Shown here piece by piece: positions 1 to 5,165 of a stretch of DNA of 5,165 bases. Position 1 is the first letter of the stretch; each line of letters opens with the position of its first letter. Source of the stretch: an uncultured Flavobacteriales bacterium. GTDB taxonomy: Bacteria; Bacteroidota; Bacteroidia; Flavobacteriales; Vicingaceae. Location: the NCBI GenBank assembly GCA_913052515.1, contig CAJXFJ010000158.1, forward strand, positions 1 through 5,165. The letters are read 5' to 3'. A model generated the notes under the pieces. It was not told where the DNA came from. It worked only from the letters and a program-made list of their open reading frames with translations, and made no database searches. A program made the translations under genes and the position numbers.

Positions 1-698
1 GAAAAAGCTAATGAGTCTAAGCTTACATTCGATGATGTAGATAAGTGTTCAAATCCAATCAAATTAATTGTAATAGAATCTTGGATAGCCTCCCAATCGA
101 AAAAGCTTTTCTGATTATCGGAAATTATGTAACGAACTGGAGTAAGGTCATCTTCTTCTTCAAAAAGTGAATTTGTTCTTGAAATTACTTCACTTAATGA
201 GCGCGGATTCGAATTGTAATCTATGTTTTGAATTGCTTCAATGGCAGATTCTTTACTTAGCCATCGTTGTTCATTAGCCGAAAAGTTATTGGATATAATT
301 TGAAATTGATCAGTTACTTGGTAGGCATCTAATATTGAAATGGCTTTGTTTTTTGCAACATCCAATAATTGACCTTCTTCAGAATTGGCTTGCATAGAAA
401 ATGAATTATCTATGTAAATACTAATCCCTTTTTTACCTGCTATTTGATTAGTTTGGTTTATTGATAAATAGGGTTGACAAAATGCAATTACCAAAGCTGT
501 AATAAACAAACAACGACTTATTAGCACTAGCAAGTGCTTCAATTTGGAAGTTGATTGTGTTTGTTGTTGAATTTCTTTTAAAAAGCGTACTTGAGAAAAC
601 TTAACGAGCTTGTACTTTCTGAAATTAAAAAGATGAATTAATATGGGAATTATTAATGCGGCTAGTGCCAAGAGAAATTCAGGATAGAGTAGCTTCAT
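1..698 (-). CDS. BatA-domain VWA membrane protein (N-terminal part, runs off the left edge)
   Basis: The translation from the ATG at 698-696 gives 232 residues with no stop before the window edge, so the C-terminal part is missing. Residues 1-24 begin MKLLYPEFLLALAALIIPIL and form a membrane helix. They are followed by IHLFNFRKYKLVKFSQVRFL, the hallmark of the aerotolerance-regulator/BatA N-terminal domain. A second hydrophobic helix lies near 55-75. From about residue 90 a von Willebrand A fold starts, with GISIYIDNSFSM at 91-102. The DNSFS at 97-101 fits the metal-binding DxSxS motif. A later strand, VRYIISDNQKS at 188-198, fits the usual position of the VWA 'LSD' strand. Family members are inner-membrane proteins with a VWA region facing the periplasm. 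Many Bacteroidota carry stand-alone copies outside the bat operon, and their substrate is unknown. No bat neighbours are visible, so I give no symbol. The gene is transcribed away from the lpoB operon. Confidence 0.9.
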   Translation of the reverse strand, partial: MKLLYPEFLLALAALIIPILIHLFNFRKYKLVKFSQVRFLKEIQQQTQSTSKLKHLLVLISRCLFITALVIAFCQPYLSINQTNQIAGKKGISIYIDNSFSMQANSEEGQLLDVAKNKAISILDAYQVTDQFQIISNNFSANEQRWLSKESAIEAIQNIDYNSNPRSLSEVISRTNSLFEEEDDLTPVRYIISDNQKSFFDWEAIQDSITINLIGFEHLSTSSNVSLDSLAF

Positions 699-705
699 TA
701 AGGCC

Positions 706-713
706 CGAAATTA
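706..713 (-). promoter_or_regulatory. Weak candidate -7 box for the BatA-domain gene
   Basis: On the minus strand the octamer TAATTTCG matches the Bacteroidota -7 consensus TAnnTTTG at all but one fixed position. It ends 7 nt before the ATG at 698, so transcription would start almost at the start codon. No convincing TTTG -33 element is visible at the usual spacing, so this is a weak call. Confidence 0.22.
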
Positions 714-775
714 CGAAAACTGAGCTGCTGTAAGCGAATTGAAACGCAGCAAATTCATAAAAAATATTTTTTCAT

Positions 776-810
776 TTTGTAGTATATATAAAAGCTTGAT
801 TTTACCTTTA
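776..810 (+). promoter_or_regulatory. Candidate Bacteroidota sigma-A promoter for the lpoB/COG3014 operon
   Basis: TTTG at 776-779 can serve as the -33 element. TACCTTTA at 803-810 matches the -7 consensus TAnnTTTG except for the last base. The 23-nt spacer is slightly longer than usual. A start near 816 would leave a leader of about 60 nt before the ATG at 879. This is the best-placed candidate in the 699-878 divergent gap, but both the spacing and the -7 box are imperfect. Confidence 0.38.
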
Positions 811-878
811 TCCGGTCAATTAAATTTAAATTGGCACAGTAATTGAATAAGCACCCAAAACCAAATAAACACTTGATC

Positions 879-1472
879 ATGAAACTAAATAGGATTTCAA
901 TAGCAACAGCTGTATTAACTTTAGGATTAAGCTTTTCAGCTTGTAACAACACAAAGCAAGTGACTCGAGTTGAAGAAGATGCAGTAATCGATTTAAGTGG
1001 AAGATGGAATGAAACCGACTCTCGTTTGGTTGCTGAAGAAATGGTTAGCGATATGTTAGCTCGCCCATGGTTGGAAGAGTTTGAAAAAGGAACCGGTAGA
1101 AGACCAGTGGTTATTGTGGGTTTAGTAAGAAATAAAAGTCATGAGCACATTGCTACTGAAACTTATATAAAGGATATTGAAAAGTCAATATTGAATTCTG
1201 GAAAAGTTAGACTTGTACAAGCAGGTGACGCAAGGGAAGAGTTGCGTAAAGAACGTGCTGATCAAAACGAATTTGCTTCTAAAGAAACTGCGGCAAGATG
1301 GGGTAAAGAATTAGGAGCAGACTTTATGCTTCAAGGTGTAGTAAATTCCATAGTGGATTCAAATAACAAAATGAAAGTTGTTTATTATCAAACTGACTTG
1401 GAATTAACCAATCTAGAAACAAACGAGAAAGTTTGGATTGGTGACAAAAAGATCAAAAAAGTAGTAGAATAA
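879..1472 (+). CDS. lpoB: LpoB-family lipoprotein (penicillin-binding protein activator family)
   Basis: A 197-residue lipoprotein. Residues 1-22 form a lipoprotein signal peptide with lipobox FSAC, so Cys22 is the predicted lipidated residue. The mature part shows the ordered blocks I know from the LpoB/YcfM family: DLSGRWNETDSR (38-49), RPVVIVGLVRNKSHEHI (75-91), an acidic/basic helix with ELRKERADQN (121-130), GADFMLQGVV (146-155) and a C-terminal NLETNEKVWIGDKKIKK (178-194). In enterobacteria LpoB is an outer-membrane lipoprotein that reaches across the periplasm to stimulate the peptidoglycan synthase PBP1b. Whether that partner applies here is unknown, so the symbol marks family and not proven function. 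An in-frame TTG at 843 would add 12 polar residues before the signal peptide, so the ATG at 879 is preferred. No Shine-Dalgarno sequence is visible. The next gene starts 6 nt after the stop, which indicates an operon. Confidence 0.9.
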   Translation: MKLNRISIATAVLTLGLSFSACNNTKQVTRVEEDAVIDLSGRWNETDSRLVAEEMVSDMLARPWLEEFEKGTGRRPVVIVGLVRNKSHEHIATETYIKDIEKSILNSGKVRLVQAGDAREELRKERADQNEFASKETAARWGKELGADFMLQGVVNSIVDSNNKMKVVYYQTDLELTNLETNEKVWIGDKKIKKVVE

Positions 1473-1478
1473 ATTTCC

Positions 1479-2882
1479 ATGAAATCTATTGTAAATATCG
1501 CCATTGTATTCATGGCGATATTTCTTTTATCTGCTTGTGCCACATACTATCAGAAGCAAACTCAATTTCAAAATAAATTTGCTTTCGGTCATATTGAAGA
1601 GGCCAAAAAGTACTTGGAAAACAATGCCAAACAAGCCGAAAAGAAAGATCGCCTATTATACTTCCTTGATCGAGGTGTAGTTGAACATATGCTTGGAAAC
1701 TTTCAAGAAAGCAACTATTACTTTGAAGAAGCATATCTTTTTACTCAAGATTATAGAAAAAACTTCTCAGGTGATTTTGTCGAAATGGTAGCCAACCCTA
1801 TGTTAAGACCTTACAGAGGGGAGGATTTTGAGGTAGTGCTTATCCATTTTTATAAAGCTTTAAACTTTATTCAATTAGATGAATTGGATGATGCTCTCAT
1901 TGAAATTAGGCGTGTAAACATTAAGTTGAATGAGCTTAATGATAAGTATGAAGACAAAAAGAATCGATACAAGCAAGATGCATTCGCCCAAAATTTGATG
2001 GGAATGATTTATGAAGCAAAAGGAAATTATAATGATGCCTTTATTGCTTATCGTAATGCTTATGAAACATACTCTAATTCGTATAACGAAGACTTCCAAG
2101 TAAACTGTCCAGATCAACTTAAAAAAGACTTGATAAGAATGGCCGCATTTAATGGCTTTCGGCAAGAATTAGAGCAATATCAAGATACGTTTAATCTGAA
2201 GTATGAAAGAACTGATCATACTGGAGGAGAATTAGTGTTTTTCTGGTTAAATGGATTAGGTCCAGTTAAAGGTGAATTTTCATTGAATCTTTCAACTTTG
2301 CAAGGAGAAGGAGGGATGTTCACTTTTGCAAACGAAGCAGAAGGGTTTAGCATTCCTTATAACGCAGCGGCTAATAATCAATCAGCAGCAGATTTTGGTG
2401 ATTTAAATTTTATCCGTTTGGCAGTTCCTAAATACAATAGTCGCGAACCTTTAGCTTCGAGTGCGAAACTTTATATTGATAGCACAATCAAGTCAGATTT
2501 ACAATTAGCAGAGAATATCAATTCCATAGCTAAATCAACATTACAAGATCGATTGGCAAGAGAATTGGCTAAGTCTATAGGAAGATTAGCAATAAAGCAA
2601 GCCACTCAAGCAGCAGTAAGAAAAGAAAATGAAGAGTTAGGCTCTTTAGTGAGTATTATTAACGCAGTTACCGAAAAAGCTGACACTAGAAATTGGCAAT
2701 CACTACCACATAGCATTTACTATCAGAAATTGCCATTAGATACTGGTTTTCACCAATTAAAGTTGATTGTGAACAATAGCAATCAATCTAATGATACTAT
2801 CAACTTTGAAGTAAATATTCAGAAAGGTAAAACTCACTTTATGAGTTTCCATAGCTTGGGCTCAAGCATGCCTCAACCATAA
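1479..2882 (+). CDS. TPR-containing lipoprotein of the COG3014 family
   Basis: A 467-residue lipoprotein of unknown molecular function. The signal peptide ends in the lipobox LSAC, so Cys20 is the predicted lipidated residue. Residues about 35-205 are helical with TPR-like repeats: DRGVVEHMLGNFQESNYYFE (64-83), a central repeat with YRGEDFEVVLIHFYKALNF (112-130) and ALIEIRRVN (139-147), and AFAQNLMGMIYEAKGNYND (168-186). The second half has a beta-rich stretch starting ELVFFWLNGLGPVK (241-254). Next comes a long Ala/Lys-rich helix (about 350-390), then DTRNWQSLPHSIYYQKLPL (412-430) and a final beta segment. The ALIEIRRVN and DTRNWQSLP blocks are what I recall as typical of COG3014 proteins, which in other phyla also lie next to lpoB-like genes. 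That conserved pairing suggests a shared envelope role, but none is established. The gene is full length. Its stop directly abuts the stop of the convergent small gene. Confidence 0.82.
   Translation: MKSIVNIAIVFMAIFLLSACATYYQKQTQFQNKFAFGHIEEAKKYLENNAKQAEKKDRLLYFLDRGVVEHMLGNFQESNYYFEEAYLFTQDYRKNFSGDFVEMVANPMLRPYRGEDFEVVLIHFYKALNFIQLDELDDALIEIRRVNIKLNELNDKYEDKKNRYKQDAFAQNLMGMIYEAKGNYNDAFIAYRNAYETYSNSYNEDFQVNCPDQLKKDLIRMAAFNGFRQELEQYQDTFNLKYERTDHTGGELVFFWLNGLGPVKGEFSLNLSTLQGEGGMFTFANEAEGFSIPYNAAANNQSAADFGDLNFIRLAVPKYNSREPLASSAKLYIDSTIKSDLQLAENINSIAKSTLQDRLARELAKSIGRLAIKQATQAAVRKENEELGSLVSIINAVTEKADTRNWQSLPHSIYYQKLPLDTGFHQLKLIVNNSNQSNDTINFEVNIQKGKTHFMSFHSLGSSMPQP
2829..2867 (-). terminator. Two small hairpins, possible weak terminator for the leftward operon
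   Basis: Past the stop of the leftward operon, inside the 3' end of the opposing lipoprotein gene, there are two short perfect stem-loops. One pairs GCTTG (2854-2858) with CAAGC (2863-2867) around a 4-base loop. The other pairs AAACTCA (2830-2836) with TGAGTTT (2842-2848) around a 5-base loop. Read leftward, the second is followed only by U-ACC-UUUCU, which is a poor U-tract, and its stem is AT-rich. They are the nearest hairpins downstream of the leftward operon, but intrinsic termination is not certain. Confidence 0.25.
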
Positions 2883-3026
2883 TTAAGAAAGTATCCTAAC
2901 TGAAAGCCAATAGCGAATACCAATGATGGCTTGATCTAATTTATTCAGCTTCGTTAAGTCTCTCTTAATATATGATGGGAATAATACTTTACACAATCTG
3001 AATGCTATTTTATAAATTATCTTCAT
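2883..3026 (-). CDS. Small basic 47-residue conserved-type protein, coupled to the barrel gene
   Basis: The minus strand carries an ATG at 3026-3024, 47 codons and a TAA at 2885-2883. The start overlaps the stop of the upstream barrel gene by one base (TAATG), an arrangement typical of translational coupling. The protein starts MKIIYKIAFRLCKVLFPSYI and ends IIGIRYWLSVRILS. It has ten Lys/Arg and two Asp, so a net charge near +8, and no signal peptide. From memory, the pattern FPSY..(K/R)DL.KL.K..QAII..RYW resembles the 45-50 residue Bacteroidota proteins that automated pipelines often name 'SsrA-binding protein'. Real SmpB is about three times longer, so that name would be misleading. Function is unknown; the charge and aromatic residues would suit binding to RNA, ribosomes or a membrane surface, but that is inference. 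The main alternative is a chance reading frame. The one-base overlap and family-like pattern argue against it. Confidence 0.72.
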   Translation of the reverse strand: MKIIYKIAFRLCKVLFPSYIKRDLTKLNKLDQAIIGIRYWLSVRILS

Positions 3027-3733
3027 TAAAAGGTAAGTACTAATCCAGCTCCTAGGTTAAGTGCTTGAATTTCTTTTTCCAGAGTAATTTTTTCGGTTTG
3101 TGTTGTACCGTTACTGTTTGCTTCTATTTTACTATCAAACTCTTGTTTTGTAGAAAAACCTTCCGCATTTAAGCGTAACCCTAGCTTACCAATAAGCTTA
3201 ATTCTTAAGTGTAGGCCATAACCAAACCCAAAACTTGCTGAACTGCTTTCTTCACTTTTACTTACAACGGAAGTACCATTTTTATCTGATTGAATATCAA
3301 TTAATGGTTTTTGAGAATTGATATAACCCGCAAGGAACTTGAAATCAACAATAAGCCGTTCACCACCAAAGCTAAAATAAGGGCCAATTAAATAGTAAGA
3401 ATTTACCCAATCACTGCTATTTATTTCATATTCTTGGTTTGTACCTAAATCACTTTCCACTTGTTTTACGATATCATCTTCGTTTACATTATTAGTGAAG
3501 GTTCCAACACTTCCACCTATCCCAAAGAATTTATTTAAGTAAACAGCTGTCTCAAAGCTGTAGTAAATTCCATTTGATGCTGCTCCTGTCGCCACACTAT
3601 CAACTTCTTTGTAGTCAGCTAAGGGCAAATTAGAGCCTACATTTAAACTGATAAAATGTGGTTTGTCAAGCTGAGCTTTTGCAGCTACACTAACGATTAA
3701 AAAGAATAGAAAAAATAGAGTATTACGTTTCAT
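3026..3733 (-). CDS. Outer-membrane beta-barrel protein
   Basis: A 235-residue exported protein. Residues 1-20 are a signal peptide (MKRNTLFFLFFLIVSVAAKA) with likely signal peptidase I cleavage before Gln21. The mature part alternates hydrophobic and polar residues in Gly- and aromatic-rich strands, for example HFISLNVGSNLPLADY (26-41), FFGIGGSVGTF (69-79), YYLIGPYFSFGG (113-124), FKFLAGYI (131-138) and FGFGYGLHLRIKLIGKLGLR (168-187). It ends in LNLGAGLVLTF with a C-terminal Phe, the usual signal for recognition by the BAM complex. The length and strand pattern fit the small porin-like/OmpA-type barrels abundant in Bacteroidota, probably with about eight strands. No plug or peptidoglycan-binding domain is present. 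It starts 9 nt after the TonB_C-like gene and overlaps the small basic gene by one base, so it is the middle gene of a three-gene operon. The ligand or function is unknown. Confidence 0.85.
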   Translation of the reverse strand: MKRNTLFFLFFLIVSVAAKAQLDKPHFISLNVGSNLPLADYKEVDSVATGAASNGIYYSFETAVYLNKFFGIGGSVGTFTNNVNEDDIVKQVESDLGTNQEYEINSSDWVNSYYLIGPYFSFGGERLIVDFKFLAGYINSQKPLIDIQSDKNGTSVVSKSEESSSASFGFGYGLHLRIKLIGKLGLRLNAEGFSTKQEFDSKIEANSNGTTQTEKITLEKEIQALNLGAGLVLTF

Positions 3734-3742
3734 TTTTAGTCT

Positions 3743-4273
3743 TTAATAAACAATGGTAATGGTCCCCTCTGTCATTATAGGGCCTTTAAGGTATTCATTA
3801 AACTTGGCAGACTTAGCAGCTCTTTGGGCTTTTACATAAAGGTAATTACTCGATGTAGTTGAGCCTGAAGCACCCGGTTCTGCTGTTCTTACATTTCCAT
3901 ATTTATCAACAGTTATTTTAACTACCACTGTCCCATGATCTTCTGAACCAATTGATAATTCAGGATTTTTAATCAGTTTTCTATCCTTTAGCTGATACTT
4001 TACTGTAAAACCATCTACTTCTAAAACCTCTTCTTTGGTATCAGGAATGTAAGTACCATCATAAGGAACATACTCTTTAAAAAAGACTGAACTTACTTCC
4101 TTCATTTGAACTTTTTTCTCTTTACCATCTACGACCATTGTCCAGATATCATTTTGAAGTTCAATTACAACTCCTTCTATTTTTTCTCCAGAATTGAGCA
4201 CCAAGGTATGTTGCGCTTTACTAAACTGAACTAGACTTATAAATAGAATTGAAAAAAGGGATATGTATTTCAT
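3743..4273 (-). CDS. Exported protein with TonB C-terminal-like domain
   Basis: A 176-residue protein with a signal peptide at residues 1-20, ending FSKA before Gln21. Residues about 23-66 look like a small beta domain: TLVLNSGEKIEGVVIEL, then WTMVVDGKEKKVQMKEVSSV. I do not recognise this as a named family. A linker with YVPYDGTYIPD (68-78) follows. Residues about 105-176 match the TonB C-terminal fold: GTVVVKITVDKYGNVRTAEP (114-133), then NYLYVKAQRAAKSAKFNEY (143-161) and a closing strand EGTITIVY. The VVVKITVDKYGNV strand and the later AA..AKF helix are the strongest signs. Classical TonB keeps an uncleaved inner-membrane helix and a Pro-rich spacer; neither is seen, so a role in ExbB/ExbD-driven transport is doubtful. 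The protein is probably free in the periplasm. It is the first gene of the leftward operon and has its own good -7 box upstream. Confidence 0.83.
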   Translation of the reverse strand: MKYISLFSILFISLVQFSKAQHTLVLNSGEKIEGVVIELQNDIWTMVVDGKEKKVQMKEVSSVFFKEYVPYDGTYIPDTKEEVLEVDGFTVKYQLKDRKLIKNPELSIGSEDHGTVVVKITVDKYGNVRTAEPGASGSTTSSNYLYVKAQRAAKSAKFNEYLKGPIMTEGTITIVY

Positions 4274-4300
4274 AACTGTCTAACAAATTAAAATTTGAAA

Positions 4301-4308
4301 CAAAAGTA
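4301..4308 (-). promoter_or_regulatory. -7 promoter box for the leftward TonB_C-like/barrel/small-protein operon
   Basis: On the minus strand TACTTTTG is an exact match to the Bacteroidota -7 consensus TAnnTTTG. It ends 27 nt before the ATG at 4273, giving an expected leader of roughly 20 nt. The nearest upstream TTG (minus strand, 4336-4334) is 25 nt away, too far for a standard -33 element, so only the -7 box is claimed. Confidence 0.5.
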
Positions 4309-4402
4309 TTGGCATATTCGCTTTCTATCCTTACAATAAAAGTCTCTTTTCAACATTCTACTATTAATTAAGTGAATATTCGTTAATGGCTAAAAAATCA
4401 TG

Positions 4403-4433
4403 TTTAAAGGCATAATGAAAAAAGCTACTTTTG
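4403..4433 (+). promoter_or_regulatory. Promoter for bamD, placed directly before its start codon
   Basis: TACTTTTG at 4426-4433 matches the Bacteroidota -7 consensus exactly. TTTA at 4403-4406 is one base off TTTG and sits 19 nt upstream, a normal spacing. Transcription would start about 5-7 nt after the box, which is at or next to the ATG at 4439. This implies a leaderless or nearly leaderless bamD message, and it argues against the two upstream in-frame ATGs as starts. Confidence 0.5.
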
Positions 4434-4438
4434 TGCCC

Positions 4439-5165
4439 ATGCAAAAAAAATGGATCCTTGGTCTTTTAGTGATACTTATTCTTTCCGCTTGCAGCGAATA
4501 CAATAAAGTATTGAAAAGCCCTAACCCGGAATTAAAATACCAGAAAACAGTTGAGTATTACGTAGAGGGTGACTATTTAAAAGCAATGCCTTTGCTGGAA
4601 GAGCTAATCCCTTTATATAGAGGTACAGATAAAGGTCAAAAAATCTACTATTATTACTGCTATGCTAACTATTATTTGAATTACAATATCCAAGCAGCAT
4701 ATCATTTTAAGCAATACGCTAGAACCTACCCATTAAGTGAGTTTGCTGAAGATGCACTATTTATGAGTGCTTATTGTAATTATTTGGACTCACCAATTCC
4801 TTCTTTAGATCAAGAGCCAACCTATAAAGCAATAGACGAACTTCAAGTTTTTGTAAATACTTACCCAAAAAGTCCTTTGGTGGATAGTGCTAACCATTTG
4901 GTAGATGAACTGCAATTAAAGCTTGAAACTAAAGATTTTGAAAATAGCAAACAGTACTATAAAATTAAGCAGTACAAAGCTGCCATAGTAGCTTTAGAGA
5001 ATACATTGCAAGATTATCCGAATTCCATATTTGAAGAGGAAATCAAAATGTTAATTTTAAAATCATACTATGAATTAGCCATAAAAAGTATTGATGAAAA
5101 AAAGTTAGAGCGCTTTAATAAAGGGATTGAGGCTTATTATGATTTTATTGATAATTTTGCAGACG
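4439..5165 (+). CDS. bamD: Outer-membrane assembly lipoprotein BamD (3' end beyond the window)
   Basis: The first 242 residues are present with no stop before the edge. The signal peptide ends in the lipobox LSAC, so Cys18 is the predicted lipidated residue. Next comes SEYNKVLKS (19-27), typical of Bacteroidota BamD. TPR-like helices follow: YQKTVEYYVEGDYLKAMPLL (34-53), LYRGTDKGQKIYYYYCYANY (59-78), AYHFKQYARTYPLSEFAEDA (87-106), the block LDSPIPSLDQEPTYKAI (116-132), and YYKIKQYKAAIVALENTL (173-190) with QDYPNS after it. BamD is the essential lipoprotein of the BAM complex. It sits on the periplasmic face of the outer membrane and works with BamA to insert beta-barrel proteins. In-frame ATGs at 4400 and 4415 would add 13 or 8 residues, but they lie upstream of the -7 box, and the start at 4439 gives a normal lipoprotein signal. 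The gene is divergent from the barrel operon. Confidence 0.94.
   Translation, partial: MQKKWILGLLVILILSACSEYNKVLKSPNPELKYQKTVEYYVEGDYLKAMPLLEELIPLYRGTDKGQKIYYYYCYANYYLNYNIQAAYHFKQYARTYPLSEFAEDALFMSAYCNYLDSPIPSLDQEPTYKAIDELQVFVNTYPKSPLVDSANHLVDELQLKLETKDFENSKQYYKIKQYKAAIVALENTLQDYPNSIFEEEIKMLILKSYYELAIKSIDEKKLERFNKGIEAYYDFIDNFAD

Noticed and set aside
724..750. GCTGC/GCAGC inverted repeat in the first divergent gap, considered as an operator
   Set aside because: A 5-bp stem with a 17-nt spacer is expected by chance, and it is not centred on either candidate promoter.
843..878. TTG at 843 as an earlier in-frame start for the LpoB-family gene
   Set aside because: It would place 12 polar residues before an otherwise normal lipoprotein signal peptide, and the ATG at 879 gives a standard N-terminus.
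755..952. Minus-strand open frame of 65 codons
   Set aside because: It spans the promoter region and the start of the LpoB-family gene, has no family-like pattern and is best explained by low GC content and chance.
1510..2165. Two minus-strand open frames (1510-1734 and 1875-2165) within the TPR lipoprotein gene
   Set aside because: They are antisense to a convincing full-length lipoprotein gene and show no signal or domain pattern of their own.
2904..2932. AAGCCA/TGGCTT inverted repeat as a terminator for the plus-strand operon
   Set aside because: Only 6 bp of stem with a 17-nt loop and no U-tract, and it lies in the coding sequence of the small minus-strand gene.
4400..4438. ATG at 4400 or 4415 as the bamD start
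   Set aside because: Both are in frame, but they lie upstream of the exact -7 box and extend the signal peptide without need. They remain possible if transcription starts further upstream.

Overview
The window comes from a low-GC member of the Bacteroidota; the order cannot be fixed from this sequence. Four things point there: a BatA-type VWA protein with the two-helix N-terminus, a BamD in the form typical of this phylum, near-perfect Bacteroidota -7 promoter boxes (TAnnTTTG), and the absence of clear Shine-Dalgarno sequences before the start codons. Almost every gene encodes a membrane or exported envelope protein.

Layout. (1) 1-698, minus strand: the N-terminal 232 residues of a BatA/VWA membrane protein that runs off the left edge. 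(2) 699-878: a divergent intergenic region with a candidate promoter for the right-hand operon. (3) 879-2882, plus strand: two lipoprotein genes 6 nt apart, an LpoB-family protein and a TPR protein of the COG3014 family. (4) 2883-4273, minus strand: a three-gene convergent operon encoding an exported protein with a TonB C-terminal-like domain, a small outer-membrane beta-barrel protein, and a basic 47-residue protein that is easily missed. (5) 4274-4438: a second divergent intergenic region with the same -7 octamer (TACTTTTG) on each strand. (6) 4439 to the right edge, plus strand: bamD, the lipoprotein subunit of the outer-membrane protein assembly machine, cut off after 242 residues.

How the genes relate. 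The LpoB/COG3014 pair is probably co-transcribed, and both products should be lipid-anchored in the periplasm. The leftward operon makes a periplasmic TonB_C-like protein and an outer-membrane barrel. The small protein is probably coupled to the barrel gene in translation, because stop and start share a base (TAATG). BamD acts in barrel insertion generally, so its position beside a barrel gene is suggestive but not evidence of a specific partnership. The stops of the two convergent operons abut with no base between them, so any terminators must lie inside the opposing coding sequence.

No mobile element, CRISPR array, tRNA or rRNA was seen. No intergenic stretch exceeds about 180 bases. I do not see a clearly new multi-gene defence or metabolic system. 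The least described items are the 47-residue protein and the unanchored TonB_C-like protein.
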